Of a DNA stretch of 64,000 nt, positions 1-11,159 are shown in pieces (position 1 is the stretch's first letter; each line of letters begins with the position of its first letter). A program made the position numbers and the translations under genes. Source of the stretch: Heterotrichella gracilis (Eukaryota > Sar > Xanthophyceae > Tribonematales > Xanthonemataceae). The notes under the pieces are model-generated. The model saw nothing but the letters and a program-made list of their open reading frames with translations. It was not told the DNA's origin and ran no database searches. The DNA lies in contig JAULBX010004444.1 in NCBI GenBank assembly GCA_032358255.1, positions 62,001 to 126,000 on the forward strand, read 5' to 3'.

Positions 1-293
1 ACTACACATGGTAAACATGCGGCTTGAGGGACTGTAATGATATACTCAACAATCACGAGGAAAATAGTAGAATTTTGGTAAGTGTTTATTCTGTAAAATT
101 GCGTTGCGGCAGGTCACACCGCCATGACTCGTGCATAAAAAGTCATCCAATGCAAGACTGGAGCGCCAGCAGTCTGCAGGTGCGCATTAGGGTATGCTGC
201 AATTCACATAGGCCACCCAGTGGAGCATGTCTGCGCGCGTTGCTGTGCCCTTGGGGAACCCTATACCCTACACCCTCAACCCTAAGCACTCAC

Positions 294-777
294 TTGATGA
301 AGGTTGCGAACGAGTCGTTGAGCAGCAGTGAGGCAAACACCGACAGGGCCAGGGCAAGGAATGCCAGCGGTCTTCGGAAGAAAAAGAGCACAAAGCTTGC
401 CAGGACGATGAGCACGTAGTTGGTGCGGTAGTAGTAGATGTTGCACTTTAGCCTCGAGCTCCACTTCTTGTGGTCCTTGGGGATGGTGAACTTTTGGATG
501 AACTCAAAGACTGGGCGGGGGGCTTGCCTCCACTCAACCTGCGGGCCAAGCACTTCTTTTAGGTCGTGTCCTATACCTGGAGGGCTGCACCCCTTCCAAC
601 CACTGAGCTTGTGCCATACTATTGAGTAGAGCATAGTGTTAGCAACAATAAACTTGTTCATGAGAGTGATATTGCTAACGTGGGATTTTGGACCCTTCAG
701 TTCCAAGAGTCAACAAGTGGACCCACCTCTTGGAGGGCAGAGGCAAGCTCATCTGCTGTGACATGGGACCAGTCCAT
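294..777 (-). CDS. PRA1-family (prenylated Rab acceptor) protein, 5' part
   Basis: Membrane protein of the PRA1/ARL6IP5 family, which binds prenylated Rab GTPases and acts in ER-Golgi-endosome traffic. I see two exons on the minus strand: 777-727 (17 codons, starting MDWSHVTADELASALQE) and 538-294 (starting VEWRQAPRPVFEF, ending phase 2 at a GTGAGT donor). Junction phases agree. Hallmarks are the N-terminal MDW..VTA-EL motif, the RPVFEFIQKFTIPK segment, KW-SRLKCNIYYYRTNY, and two adjacent hydrophobic stretches around RRPLAFLALALSVFASLLLND. These match plant PRA1 proteins closely. The C-terminal exon after ..NDSFATFI is not secure; candidate acceptors near 170-195 give only a short tail, so the end may lie outside the window. 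Start chosen because the family begins with MDW at this point. Confidence 0.85.
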
Positions 778-1884
778 CACGCTCGCTTCACCAGAGGTCC
801 GTCACCTGCATTTTGATGACAGGAATAAACCTCCTCTCCAACCAAGTATTGTCGTGTGCTGGGTGACACGAGCAAACCCAGTGAATGGAGACACCCATGA
901 CAATGATGGGTTGCTTATGCATGCATTGTGCATTTGCAGTGTGCTGAACCGCTTACCTCCCAGATCGCCAAGGTCTGCTGTGCAACCCACGATATATAGA
1001 GGAGGAGCGTCAAAGAAACTCCTGCAGTGCTGGGGAAGATACGCCCCTCTCCAACTGCCACAGAGTTGCAACTCTACAACTGATCCCTTTTGCAAAGCTA
1101 CGGCTGTTCACGATCCAGTCAAGATATGCTCCTTAGCCTCCAAGAATGAACGTCGTGTCGTTGTGCACATAGGGCGACGGCCCAGTTGGGTCCGTTTTCA
1201 AGTCAACCAGTGGCTGATGTGCATCAGAACCGGTCTACAGGTTGTGCAGCAGCTGGGCCTAAAATGCAGATGCCAAGTGGGTCACGTTGTAAAGCAAACA
1301 ACAACAGTTTTTGCCAGAGATCCTGGTGCTTTGGTCAGGTTAATTCATCGCAAAGTCTGTGTGACTCTATAATATGTGCTACATCTCCCTTGGCAACTCT
1401 CTGACTCAGCGAGTGTGAGTTTGAGCCAGCATGCCGATACTGTGGCCACAACTATATTTCTATGTAAATCACCACATCGTTTTTAAGTGTATGTTAATTA
1501 AGCAGGATGCAACTCCCCAAAGTGCACCAGGATTTAATTCCCAAGGTGGGAAGTGGCTCCAAATGGCATGCGAGAGGTCAAGGCTGTCAATTGAAGTCAC
1601 GCCCACTGAACGCCTGTGGTGTATCAGCCTAGAAGTCAGGGTGCCGGCAGGCCTGCTGCTTGCCAATGGCTAGGCATCATATCAAATTGAGGTTACTGTC
1701 ACTGTCCCCACCCACTCGGAGGATGTTCCCACCGTTTGCCAAGCATGAGCATTGCCATAGACAAGCTCGAGGTGTGCCAACGGTAAGAATTACATATTAT
1801 TTGACAGTCATACTCAAGGTTCAAAATCACTGTCCCCCTTTGCCGTGAAGTTCTTTGTGCACTAACCCTGGCGAGGAACCAACC
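778..1884. other. Spacer upstream of the PRA1-like gene
   Basis: No exon pattern supported by phase-compatible splice sites. The open frames here, including a 230-codon plus-strand one beginning at 680, have no recognisable domain and no GC-biased codon use, so I treat them as chance. Confidence 0.5.
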
Positions 1885-1889
1885 TACAC

Positions 1890-2105
1890 TGTAACAGAAA
1901 TCCCTGTTCCAATACCCCTAAATAAGGGTTTATCAGAACCCTCGAGAGAGAGGCTGGTCTCTGGAAGCCCCTAGAACCCTGATACTGTAGCTGTATAGCA
2001 GCTACCGTATTAGGGGCAGGGGCTTCCAGAGACCAGCCTCTCTCTCGAGGGTTCTGATAAACCCTTATTTAAGGATTATTGGAATTCACAGGTATTTCTG
2101 TTACA
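1890..2105. mobile_element. Foldback (MITE-like) element with TACAC target duplication
   Basis: A 216-bp near-palindrome. The left end TGTAACAGAAAT and right end ATTTCTGTTACA are inverted repeats, and homology between the arms runs almost to the centre: the GGGTTTATCAGAACCCTCGA block and the adjoining GAGGCTGGTCTCTGGAAGCC block recur inverted. The element is flanked by the direct repeat TACAC at 1885-1889 and 2106-2110, which looks like a 5-bp target-site duplication. No coding capacity, so it would be non-autonomous. A one-arm relative lies at about 4757-4868. Confidence 0.8.
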
Positions 2106-2425
2106 TACACCAGCCTACACCATTGCACTACATCACACCATTGAACTAGCTTAACACTTATAATGTACTCACAGCTCGATAAATGAAACGATCTACAAGG
2201 CGCCTGATATGAATCCCTACAAGGCCATCAAATGGGCAGTTTGAGGTGTGGCCAATATTACAAACTACGTGCAAAATCTAGCATACTGCTCTTCAAATTG
2301 AGAAAATTCTGCATTCAGGGCAAGAAGGACCAACACCCCTTTCCACACAAAGTGTCAGTGAAAGCTGGTACCCAGGATCCTAAACCATGGTAGCGGAAAC
2401 CAAATTTAGAGAGGTTGCAGAGGGG

Positions 2426-3170
2426 TGATGAACTGCTCAATAAGGCTAGATCTATATGACAAGATGTACACCCGAGGCTTTTAAGACAAGCACGCACCAA
2501 ACGTGTGGACAAGCAAGCGCCTCATCCCCGGCGAGAAAGTGTCAAGCGGGAGGTCTGCCTCCGTGACAAGAGCCAGGAGGTCCCTGGTTGAAAGATGCTC
2601 GTCCAAGAGGAAGTCCATCATCTCGGGAGTTATCATGCAGAAGTGATCTGGTTCCAGCTCTTCCTGCAGGATCTGGGTCACCTCCTGTCGCTAGGTCTCA
2701 CGCACAGGTAACGGGGCTATCTGCAGAAGCCACATTATTTACTGTAAGGGGTCATTATCCACGGGAAACCTCGCACCAGTAACATGCATCATATGACAGT
2801 GCACCAAGGCCTTGGGACCCGTACACTTTCAAGCTTGGCACTGTGCAGGGCTACACATTCTTGCACCAGAAGGAGGTCACATGGCAACCTGATTACAAGC
2901 TGAAAGTTCAATTGGAAAGGCACTCAGATTGAGCTGTATCCTCTGTGACAACACATGTCTTGCTACAAACTCACCTGCTTCTGCTCCATGGGATGCCCCT
3001 CTGCAGGCACGCCCCTTGGCTGCAAGCATTGGTCTGCGGGTTTGCTGCGCAAGTGCTACTGCACATACCCCACGATAACACTGAGTGGCGGTTCACGCTG
3101 ACTTTGACTCAACCATTTCAGGGCACCCGTACTGTGGACAGTGGTCAAATAGAAGCGAACTTGCAGTGGG
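2426..3170 (-). pseudogene. Tandem unit 1 of a degenerate gene fragment
   Basis: First of two direct copies about 750-770 bp apart. On the minus strand it carries an exon-like block ending at a donor just below 2498 (ACGTTTG then GTGCGT). It reads VTQILQEELEPDH.. then ITPEMMDFLLDEH, STRDLLALVTEADLPLDTF. An in-frame TAG interrupts the upstream part (RET*RQEV), where unit 2 reads RREIRRQK. A second block at about 2960-3050 matches the second exon-like block of unit 2. The family is not recognised. The premature stop suggests a decayed copy. Confidence 0.55.
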
Positions 3171-3173
3171 TGA

Positions 3174-3930
3174 TGAACTAAGAAGGCTAAAAATATGTGA
3201 CAAGATGTGGATGCAACAGCTGAGGCAGTATACAAGTGATCACTCATGACCCCTTCAGAAAACCACTCACCAAACGTGCGGGCAATCCTGCGGCTCAACG
3301 CCAAAGGAAAAACTCCACGCGGGAGGTCTGTCTCCATGACAAGGGACAGGAGTTTCCTGTCTGACCAACCATCGTCGAGGAGGAAGTCTAGCATCTTGGG
3401 AGTTTACCTGGGGTAAATCTCTGGCACCTCTTCCTGCAGCAGCTGGATGAGCTTCTGTCGCCTGATCTCACGGCGATTGAGCTGGTCTACCTGCAGACGC
3501 CACACATTCCACTGTAAGTGGTTATCACCCGCGGGAAACCTCGCACCAGGAACATATCAGTGCACTGTGCACCAAGGCCTAGGGACCCGTACACTCCAAC
3601 TTGGACCCAAGCAAGGCACTCTGCAGGGCTACACAACTCCGCAAACACGCTGCAAGCCTTGCCCTGACAGACCGTCGAATGGCAACCTAATTTACGTGTT
3701 GAAGGTTCCAGTGAAGGGGCAGGTTTATTGAGCTGTGTCAAGCCCTCGAGGTCTGTTTCTGATGATGTCAACACATGACTTGCATCGCACTCACCTCTTT
3801 CCCCTCCATCGGAAGCCCCCTGGAGACACGCCTCTTGCCGGCAAGTCTTGGTCAGCAGGTTGCTGCGCCACTGCACAGACCCCACGAAAACTCGTTGGGT
3901 TGACTATTACACCGTACAGTGGACAATGCA
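3174..3930 (-). pseudogene. Tandem unit 2 of the same gene fragment
   Basis: Partner of the preceding unit, with shared flanking words such as the GGGACCCGTACACT block and GGGAAACCTCGCACCAG. Minus-strand exon-like blocks: about 3885-3805 (WRSNLLTKTCRQEACLQGAS, then a GTGAGT donor), about 3472-3408 (VDQLNRREIRRQKLIQLLQE, ending EVPEIYP at CAG/GTAAAC) and about 3394-3267 (MLDFLLDDGWSDRKLLSLVM.., ending ACGTTTG/GTGAGT). Reading through between the last two meets a TAA exactly where unit 1 has an uninterrupted join. Either an intron has arisen or the copy is broken. Function unknown; the leucine-rich helical text gives no safe family assignment. Confidence 0.5.
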
Positions 3931-4365
3931 CCTCTGGTCAAACAAGCGAAAGGGTGTTGCCTTGTGACCAACGGCGGCGGCCTCAGTCTGTTGTGCTTCA
4001 ATTCTCAGCCTGCGAGCCTATTGTAGGCGTCACGCTCCTCTGACGCTGTTCGGCTTCCTGGTGTCAAAACCTTGCTGGCAACCACCCATATGCATGCAAA
4101 ACAACCAGCCTCTGCCCTTTACTTATAGACTGGCTTGCAAATCCTCTTAACAGGATCTGGTGCATCATGATGGAGGATTTCCGTTTGGAAGTTGTGAGTT
4201 TCTCTCGTTCCTGACAACGTTGCCGCAGTTTTGGCACGAGGTCATGGACCGGTCAGCAGCGCTGCTGTAATAGGTCAACTTTGCTCTGGTTGGCGGGAGC
4301 TTGTCAACTTGGTTGGCGGAAGGTGTGGCGTGGACCCGCTCTGGAAGACGAGGTGGGTTGGTTGC

Positions 4366-4448
4366 ATGCATCGTGAATGCATGCATATTGTCAGTTATGC
4401 ATGCAAGTTATGGATGCATGCATGCAAGTTGTGGATGCATGCATGCTG
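4366..4448. repeat. TGCATGCA-rich minisatellite
   Basis: Blocks of TGCATGCATGC separated by 8-10 bp spacers (AAGTTATGGA, AAGTTGTGGA). The core is a perfect palindrome containing the RY-type word CATGCA. Similar cores recur at about 6541, 9957, 14653, 27754, 42141, 42556, 45170, 45645, 54168 and 59036. Confidence 0.7.
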
Positions 4449-4756
4449 GGTTCCGGATGGCGTCGGGCATGACGCAACCAAACACTTGTGACTGCTTCCT
4501 ACAAGTGCCGTTGCCATTTGGGTTTCCTCGCTCGCTGCTGCCAAACGACAGGGTTGGGGTTGGACGCAATAATGCCCAAGACAAGTACAGACTGGACCCA
4601 GAAAGGCTTGGGTTACCTTACAGTTCGCACAAATGCTGCAGCTATCAGGGACGGTAGTGTCGTATCATGTTTTATTTCTTTATTTATCCATCGGGTCTTC
4701 ATAATGAAAGCGTTTGGACATGTCTGCAGGTGCTCTCACCCATATTACAACACTTG

Positions 4757-4868
4757 AAATACCTGTTAATTCCAATAACCCTAAGTAAGGGTTTATCAGA
4801 ACCCTCGAGAGGGAGGCTGGTCTCTGGAAGCCCCCAGAAGCCTGACACGGTAGCTGTATAGCAGTGGA
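4757..4868. mobile_element. Half copy of the foldback element
   Basis: Starts near AAATACCTGTTAATTCC and follows one arm of the 1890-2105 element through GGGTTTATCAGAACCCTCGA and GGTAGCTGTATAGCAG, then stops at the element centre. No second arm and no obvious target duplication follow. Confidence 0.75.
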
Positions 4869-5230
4869 ACACACAAACGCTAGGTTAACCTAAATTCAAT
4901 TGGTGAAGTGGCAGTACAATGGGTGTACATCATGCCAAACAGGCATCATGTTGAGTACTTAATCAGGGCGCTGCATTGAAAAGCAAAACAAAGAAACAAA
5001 CAACCAAAACCAACAAACAAAAGGCATTCCCTGCCATGCATATGGGAGACTACACACAGGCAGTAACAGCATGTGCACACAATAGCTCAGCCCGTGGCAG
5101 CTGAAATCACACTACTTTGAAACAGACTTGCATCCCAGTGAAAAACCATCGCCCAGCAAAACCCTTGCAGGTCTAATCAGCTGTATTTCAATGACAAACG
5201 ACGGGTACCGCTTGAAACCTTGGCGGCGCA

Positions 5231-5531
5231 TCACTGCCGCTCGGACCGCAGTTGCACCACCCCACTCTTACCCCAAACCAGCACCTGATTGAGCAGCATA
5301 ATGGAGAATTGCAGGGGCGTGATGCGGGGCGTGCCACCGGTCAGCGCTTGGTGCGGTGGAGGCTGCGAAACCGTGAGCTCAAGGCCCCAATCTGGAAGGA
5401 TGCCCAAGTTTACCCCGAATCCATGCTGCACCGCGGCACTCACCATCAGCATCACAACTTCGTTAGTCACCCGACATGCATCTTGCGAATCAATATTTGT
5501 GAAGCGGACCCGGCGCTCTGTCGGGTCATCA
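5231..5531 (-). CDS. C-terminal exon of an unrecognised protein
   Basis: Minus-strand exon from a good acceptor (TATCTTATGCAG) at 5531 down to TGA at 5231, about 100 residues: DDPTERRVRFTNIDSQDACR.. to ..LLNQVLVWGKSGVVQLRSERQ. It has a balanced amphipathic composition and looks like a folded domain, unlike chance frames. Open reading also continues upstream into a proline/alanine-rich stretch (to about 5923), so the acceptor may not be used. Farther upstream, about 6509-6444, a basic exon-like piece (CRLQKRRKRVAMRYMCQPR, acceptor CGTGTCCAG, donor CGCAG/GTTTCG) could belong to the same gene. I do not recognise the family and could not complete the gene. Confidence 0.4.
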
Positions 5532-6584
5532 CTGCATAAGATAGTCATGCACAGGCCGACGGGGGTCGGCGGTGGCGGGGTGGGGCAAGGGGCTTCTCTG
5601 GCTGCTGTTGCTGGTGGCGAGCTGCCTTGTGCAGCGCCACCAGAAGCCAAGGGTGGCCCTGCCGGTGGAGCGCCCTTGGGAGGAACGTGTGGCTGAGCCG
5701 GTGCGTCGCTTGCAGGTGCTGGCACGAGGTGAGAAGGCAAGTTGGTGGCCTTCGAATGAGCTCCTGGTTGAAGGGTTGAGCCTGAGCCAGCACCTGGTTG
5801 CTTGGAGGAACCTGCACACACCATGCTGCTTGAGAGCTGCCTACAATACCATGCATGCAATAGTGGACCTTGTGAGGAGGTGGTGCGGAGGGCTGCGCCT
5901 GCGCCAATCGGGTGCACATGCACGAGTGGTTTGTGGCGGCAACTTGCGAGCGACCAGCAGCCTGCCCGGCGAGCTCACCCACCTGGCGTCATCCCACTTC
6001 CAACTCCTCCGCGCTTATGAGGCCCTGGTTGGCCTCCTACCTGCTGCCCATCTCCACCACCGCCATTGTCAATGCCCTCAGACGCGTCACCAACAAGTGG
6101 TTGCTGCTGCTTGCCCGCGGCTGTGTTTGGTGGTTCCAAAGTCAGGACAGGTGCAGAAGTGCTGGCCTTTGATGGAGAAGGAGGCTAGTGCTCATGGGGA
6201 GGCATGGGGAGGCAATGCCATCACGGAGCCTGGGGTCACGTGGAGAGGATGGAGGCGGTGCGTGTGTCGGGGGATGGTACATGATCTGCTGCTGCCGGCA
6301 CGCTGTCCACGAGAGTCTCCGCAAGTGGGGTGTCCCCTGCTGGCACAGCCAATACCCCCGAATTCGCAGGAATTCCCCGTTGCCCTCCCCAGCTAAGAGA
6401 CTGCCGTCCCCTTTTGCTGCTGTGGATGCTGGTTAAACTTCCGAAACCTGCGGGGCTGGCACATGTACCGCATGGCCACACGCTTGCGCCGTTTCTGTAG
6501 CCGGCACATAGACTGGACACGCAGAATGGTTGGGTTGATTATGCATGCATGCATCCAACTTCTATAATACACCTCCCTTGCCAA

Positions 6585-7201
6585 GTTTCTGAATAGTTAG
6601 CCAGCTGGAGGCATGCCGATGCCTTCCACTGTCCAGTTGCAAGCGTTGATAGACCGCCCTTTGCCTGCATAACGCACGCTTCTTGTCAAACGTTGCTGCC
6701 TTGCCTTGCACCATATTGGGCTCCACGCGTGCTACTGCTCGATTGGACAACGGTACCCAACACTGTGTCGACTTGAACAGTTATCTGTCTGGATCGCAAC
6801 TCTGTAGTGTCCTACCTTGACAGCAGCGGACACAACTCATCGCCGTGTTGGAGTGCACCGTCCTATGCAGTTAGTGGAGCCAGGCAATAGGGGGGTTGGG
6901 CGACGGCTGCAGCTAGGGAAACAGCCATGCCGCCACGTGTAGGTTGCTGCTCATCGTGGCAGTGGACTGAAGTGGCGGTCTAACAGACTCACTAAGTCTC
7001 GTGGAAAGTACTGGGCTTATAAGTCAGCTTTCTCCTCCGTCATCCTTCTCAGCCTCTTCCACGAGACGTTCTACTTGACCAAGGGGCACACCAACCCTGC
7101 TAGGGCTCCAGGTTCCAAGCAGGTCCAAAGCACCAGCCCCTCGCACCAAGGCACCTGCCAGCCCAGGTGTACCAGGCTTGTGGGATCACAGCTATGCTGC
7201 C
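6585..7201. other. Spacer upstream of the proline-rich glycoprotein gene
   Basis: No exon with supporting splice sites seen. Presumably contains the promoter and 5' leader of the downstream plus-strand gene. Confidence 0.4.
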
Positions 7202-9658
7202 ATGGCTCCAGACGCCACTCCCTCACCCTCCAGCACACAGCAACCTCCACACCAAAACCCACAAGCGCCTGTTTGCTCGGCTGGAGCTGGCAGCAACAAG
7301 GCTCCTCAGCTCTCCCGATACTCCTGGCTGTTGCTTACTACCGCCTACCTTCTGGCCATACTTCCAGGTGAGTGCTTGTCTCTGCACACGGTGCTTTTAC
7401 TCTAGCAGCCCCACTGGCACCTTGAGACCAGCAAGGGACTTGTATCATGCATATGCACTTACAGCACTATTAACATGTAGTATATCATACTGCTTTACAT
7501 CAGTACCTGACATCACAGTCCAACTTCACAAGCCACCAACCTATGCACCAGTGGAAACCCTTCTTGTCGTGTTTTCCACAGGTGCCAGGTGTCAAGCTGC
7601 TGCGTGCCAGCTGACGGTCTCAAACTCAGCAGGCCAGTCAGCCAGCCTGCACACCAGTGGGGATGTACAGGAGCAGCCTTGCGCCTTGTTGACAGGGCCA
7701 GATCTGGATGCACTGGTAGGTTTGAGCATTATATGTGACAGAAGTCTACCTTTTGGGACCTGGACCACCCCGAAAGTAATTGCGCCCTACCCTGAGCGGG
7801 ACTGGGACATATGGGAGCCGTGAATCTGCCCACTACCACCGCACCCAATCACCCAATTGGGGGTGCACTGGTGGTCCCCCACACAGCAACCACACTGCAA
7901 GGGCGCACTCGAAACCCAATGTAAAATGTTACTGCTTATTTCTCCTTTTGACGGACATAAAATGGCTTAGTTTCCTTTCCACTGTGAGGTGGTTGTATAC
8001 GTGCTTATATTCATCATCCAGCACGGTATTGGTACAAGTCTATGGCTTTGCTCCCATTACTTATTGATGTGGGTTTCCTCTCCAATACGATGACCTCCTT
8101 CTTGCACCCATGCGCAGATGTCGGGAGGAGGCCATTTAGAGCAGTGGCACCTCACCTGCGACTGCATACACACCGACACCAATTGCTGGGCAGCAGCAGG
8201 GAAACCAAGGGTTTTCATTGGCTACAGCACACACACACACCAGGAGGGCAGCGGTAGCGAGGGGGAGCGGTGGTGGCGGGTGGGGGAGGAGGGCTGCACT
8301 GCGGGTGCATGCGGCTGGCGGGAGGATGTGGGCGAGGATGCGCGGCGATGGGGGGCGTCGCGAGTGGGCGTGTGCTTCACGCATGGTGAGTGAGATGCAA
8401 GGGGGTAATGATGCGTGCTGGATGATGGATGTGTGCATGTGATGGTGTGCCTGTGGCCATGATGCAAGATAAGCTATAAATCTATTTGATTTTTATAAAT
8501 GGTATCTATTGTATCAATTTCTCTGATTTCTGTGATATCTGATTTTTTATTTCGTATGCCGGCAAGGGCCAAATTGATTTCAGCCAATCCCAGGCAAGGT
8601 CGCAGTGAGGGGCAATGCATGTGATGGTGGTCATGCTGCAGGCAAGGATGGTGGGGCTGGTAGAACGTGGTGGGGACTTGGTCAATGCATCACGTGATCA
8701 TGGCCGTACTGGTGGCACTTGGAGTTTGTTTTCTTTTTTTCCTTTCTACCAGCTACCTCCTCTTGCAGGCGACAATGCAAGGAGCCTTGCAGCCATTAGG
8801 GCTGGTGCACCCCCACACCCCGCACACACACCACCACCAGTAGCGAAGTCCACAATCGCCACCAACAAGGCCAAGCCACCCCCCAGGAAAGCAGCCAGGC
8901 CACCGCCCAAAATCAAGGGGAGGAAACCACCACCCGCGCGCAAGGGGAGGAAACCACCACCCGTGGTCAAGGGGAGGAAACCACCACCCGTGGTCAAGGG
9001 GAGGAAACCACCACCCGTGGTCAAGGGGAGGAAGCCGCCACCCGTGGCCAAGGGCAGGAACCCCCCCCCTGCTTTGCGTACCAGGCCACCTGCTCCGGAT
9101 GAGGTGAAGAGTATTTTCGTCCCCCCTTCCCCGCCGGAAGAGGACCTGCGGCACGCCCCTCCCTACCATCCACCGCCTCCCTCGAAGCCGCTGGACCACA
9201 ACTCGTGCACCATGAGAAATCCCTGCGCGTGAGTGTGACGCCTCTTTTGAGTAGTGCGGGTTTGTTGTGATGTGGGTTTGGTGTAATGTGGGTTGGATCA
9301 GGGGTGTTAATATATATACCAGAAGCAGGTGGCCTGCTACGCAAAGCAGGCGGGTTTATGATAATAACACTCCTGGTTGGATGCAATGCAGTGTGAGCTG
9401 GCTAAACCACTGTGTGTGTGAAATTGATGATGTGCTTATTAAAATGATAAAGTGAAACTACTCAGTGGTCATGCAGATTTGCCACCCTGGTGTGATGTGG
9501 TTTGACGCCCTGATGTGATTACACCCCCCCTGATGTCATGCCATTTCACCGCCTGCAGGTGTGGGCCCAACTTACCCATGTGCCGCAAGAAGCGCCCGCC
9601 GCCCAGACGCGCTCCCTGCAGGGGGCTTAGGAAGGTGATTTGCAACAGGGGACGGTAA
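7202..9658 (+). CDS. Proline-rich, cell-wall/extensin-type glycoprotein
   Basis: Four phase-consistent exons: 7202-7367, 7582-7715, 8753-9228, 9559-9658, giving 291 residues. A short proline/serine-rich N-terminus is followed by a hydrophobic segment (about residues 41-54, SWLLLTTAYLLAIL), which could be an internal signal or signal anchor. Residues about 100-250 are rich in PPP clusters and contain a nine-residue repeat, KGRKPPPVV, encoded by a 27-bp minisatellite. The C-terminus is Cys-, Arg- and Pro-rich (NPCACGPNLPMCRKKRPPPR). Repeated PPP with basic residues is typical of hydroxyproline-rich wall or matrix glycoproteins of green algae. Start: ATG in the context GCCATGGC. The large intron 7716-8752 could hide a further exon. 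Family assignment is by composition only. Confidence 0.65.
8915..9071 (+). repeat. 27-bp coding minisatellite (KGRKPPPVV)
   Basis: Five direct 27-bp units (AAGGGGAGGAAACCACCACC plus seven bases) and a partial sixth. Inner units are identical and the outer units diverge, as expected for slippage or unequal exchange. Unit length is a multiple of three, so the frame is kept. Confidence 0.9.
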
Positions 9659-10800
9659 ACCCTACCGTACAGTGCCGACATGCTCGGGTGTGAGCAGCTC
9701 CACAGGGGAGGAGCATTACAGCAAGGGGAGGGAGCAGCACCAGCTGGGGGAGCGCCAAGGGCTGAGATACTATACCCAGCCCGGGAGTGGAAAGCGCTTT
9801 GCCAGGGTTGCCCAGGGCCTATAGTTCCACCACAGCGCGGCAGGCTTGCCATCATTGTTGTCGGTTGGTTATGGGTGCTATGCTGCAAAAGATGGAGAGC
9901 TTTATACAAAGGGAAGGGGAGCAGCAATGGAGGCGGCACAGCTGCCGCACCCCTGCCATGCATGCATGCGGGGGCTGGTGAGGGTTTTTAAGGGTTGTAG
10001 GGTCTGGCATGCAGCAACAGTACTGGTTGGTTCTTTTCGCGGGCCGGTGCAAATTTGGAAGCTTTTGAATTTGTCCTCACGAGTGCGCAATTGAATCGCG
10101 CTGGTTGCCAAGTATTTAATTCTCAGTGACTGCATCACAACCTGGCCCCATTTTGCTTTGGGACCACCACGTTCGTTGGTTTCTGCTCTTGTTCTGGTTT
10201 CTTGACATTTGCTCTTAGTAAGCTATTAAATTTTCTTTGAGCGTCAGACTCTGAATCCCGTGCAGTTCAATGCAGTACACAGTTAGCATGCGCCATGCAG
10301 CAGCATTTCATCCGCAAAAGCTTTGGATGTATTGATGTGAAGTCGAGCAATGAGTGTGTAATCCAGCGCTATTTCTTAGTTGCCTGTCAAAAAATGAACA
10401 AACAGTTTGAAAAGACCCGCACTACCATATTCCCAGACAGGTCCCAGCATGGCCACATTGTGTCATGCACGTGGCATTACACCTTTCAAAGAGAGTTTCC
10501 ACTCAAGTAATATACAAACTCGTATACGCAGTACTACCCAGTTGCAAGCTTGCAGCATATACTATAGTTAATTGATCAATCAGTAAGGCATAAATATTTG
10601 ACGTCAATTTGAGTAAATGCCGTGTCTGGCAAAGGCCCAGGTCAAAACCTGCAGCCCGCATCAAATTTTGTGGTATATACCTGCAATATAATACAATTTC
10701 TGACTCAGGAGTCCCAGCACATCCAGCACCGCTTTCCTTGCCTTCAAAGTCGGCAGGAATGCAGCGCCAGCCTACAATGTCCAAAGCCCTCTAGCGTGCG
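9659..10800. other. Spacer between convergent genes
   Basis: No gene supported. The region lies between the 3' ends of the proline-rich glycoprotein gene and the sulfotransferase gene. Open frames here lack domains and splice support. Confidence 0.45.
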
Positions 10801-10809
10801 CGCATCGCG

Positions 10810-11126
10810 CTTCTGAAGAATCAGGCGCTTGGCAAGCCCCATGCGGCGCTGAAATGCGCAGCACCGACCCCAGATGTTGAACCCCGCCCTGGGCCATCTG
10901 CCACTGGCAGCAACACATCCACCTCCCACCCCACTCCCAGGGGCACCGACGTAGGTACCAATGAGCACGCTGCGCAGCGAGGCCTCCCAGTGATCAGGTG
11001 CGTGGTGGCGCTGAGGTAGGCGCGTGCGTGGGGGCGCCCGTCGGTGCACATCTGCCTTGTACACGCCTGCAAGCGCGCAGCGCCGCTCTGAGGCACACTT
11101 TGCACCGGCGACATCTTGCAGCGCAC
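10810..11126 (-). repeat. Ghost copy of sulfotransferase terminal exon
   Basis: Minus-strand text HARAYLSATTHL followed in another frame by EASLRSVLIGTYVG mirrors HYARAYLNATQGPREASLRN of the functional last exon (11160-11402). Frame breaks show it is not functional. It lies directly 3' of the real exon. Confidence 0.65.
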
Positions 11127-11159
11127 ATCCCCACTGAACCCATTGCCCTAGCTGTGCAG

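Larger units (their letters stand above)
3931..5230. other. Spacer with TGCATGCA repeat and half foldback element
   Basis: No supported gene. Holds a TGCATGCA-type minisatellite (4366-4448) and a partial foldback element (about 4757-4868), both listed separately. Confidence 0.5.

Noticed and set aside
680-1372. 230-codon plus-strand open frame
   Set aside because: No domain, no splice logic, and it starts next to the first exon of the opposite-strand PRA1-like gene.
2490-3480. Alternative genetic code (TAA/TAG read as amino acids) to explain in-frame stops in the tandem fragment
   Set aside because: All intact genes in the window end at TAA, TAG or TGA in the expected place and contain none internally, so decay is simpler.
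6444-6750. Possible NF-YA or CCT DNA-binding domain in basic minus-strand text
   Set aside because: Only scattered Arg/His similarity; the conserved residues of either domain are not in register.
8746-9199. Gly/Leu-repeat frames antisense to the proline-rich glycoprotein
   Set aside because: Antisense reading of the PPP-encoding minisatellite; the plus strand has splice-consistent flanking exons.
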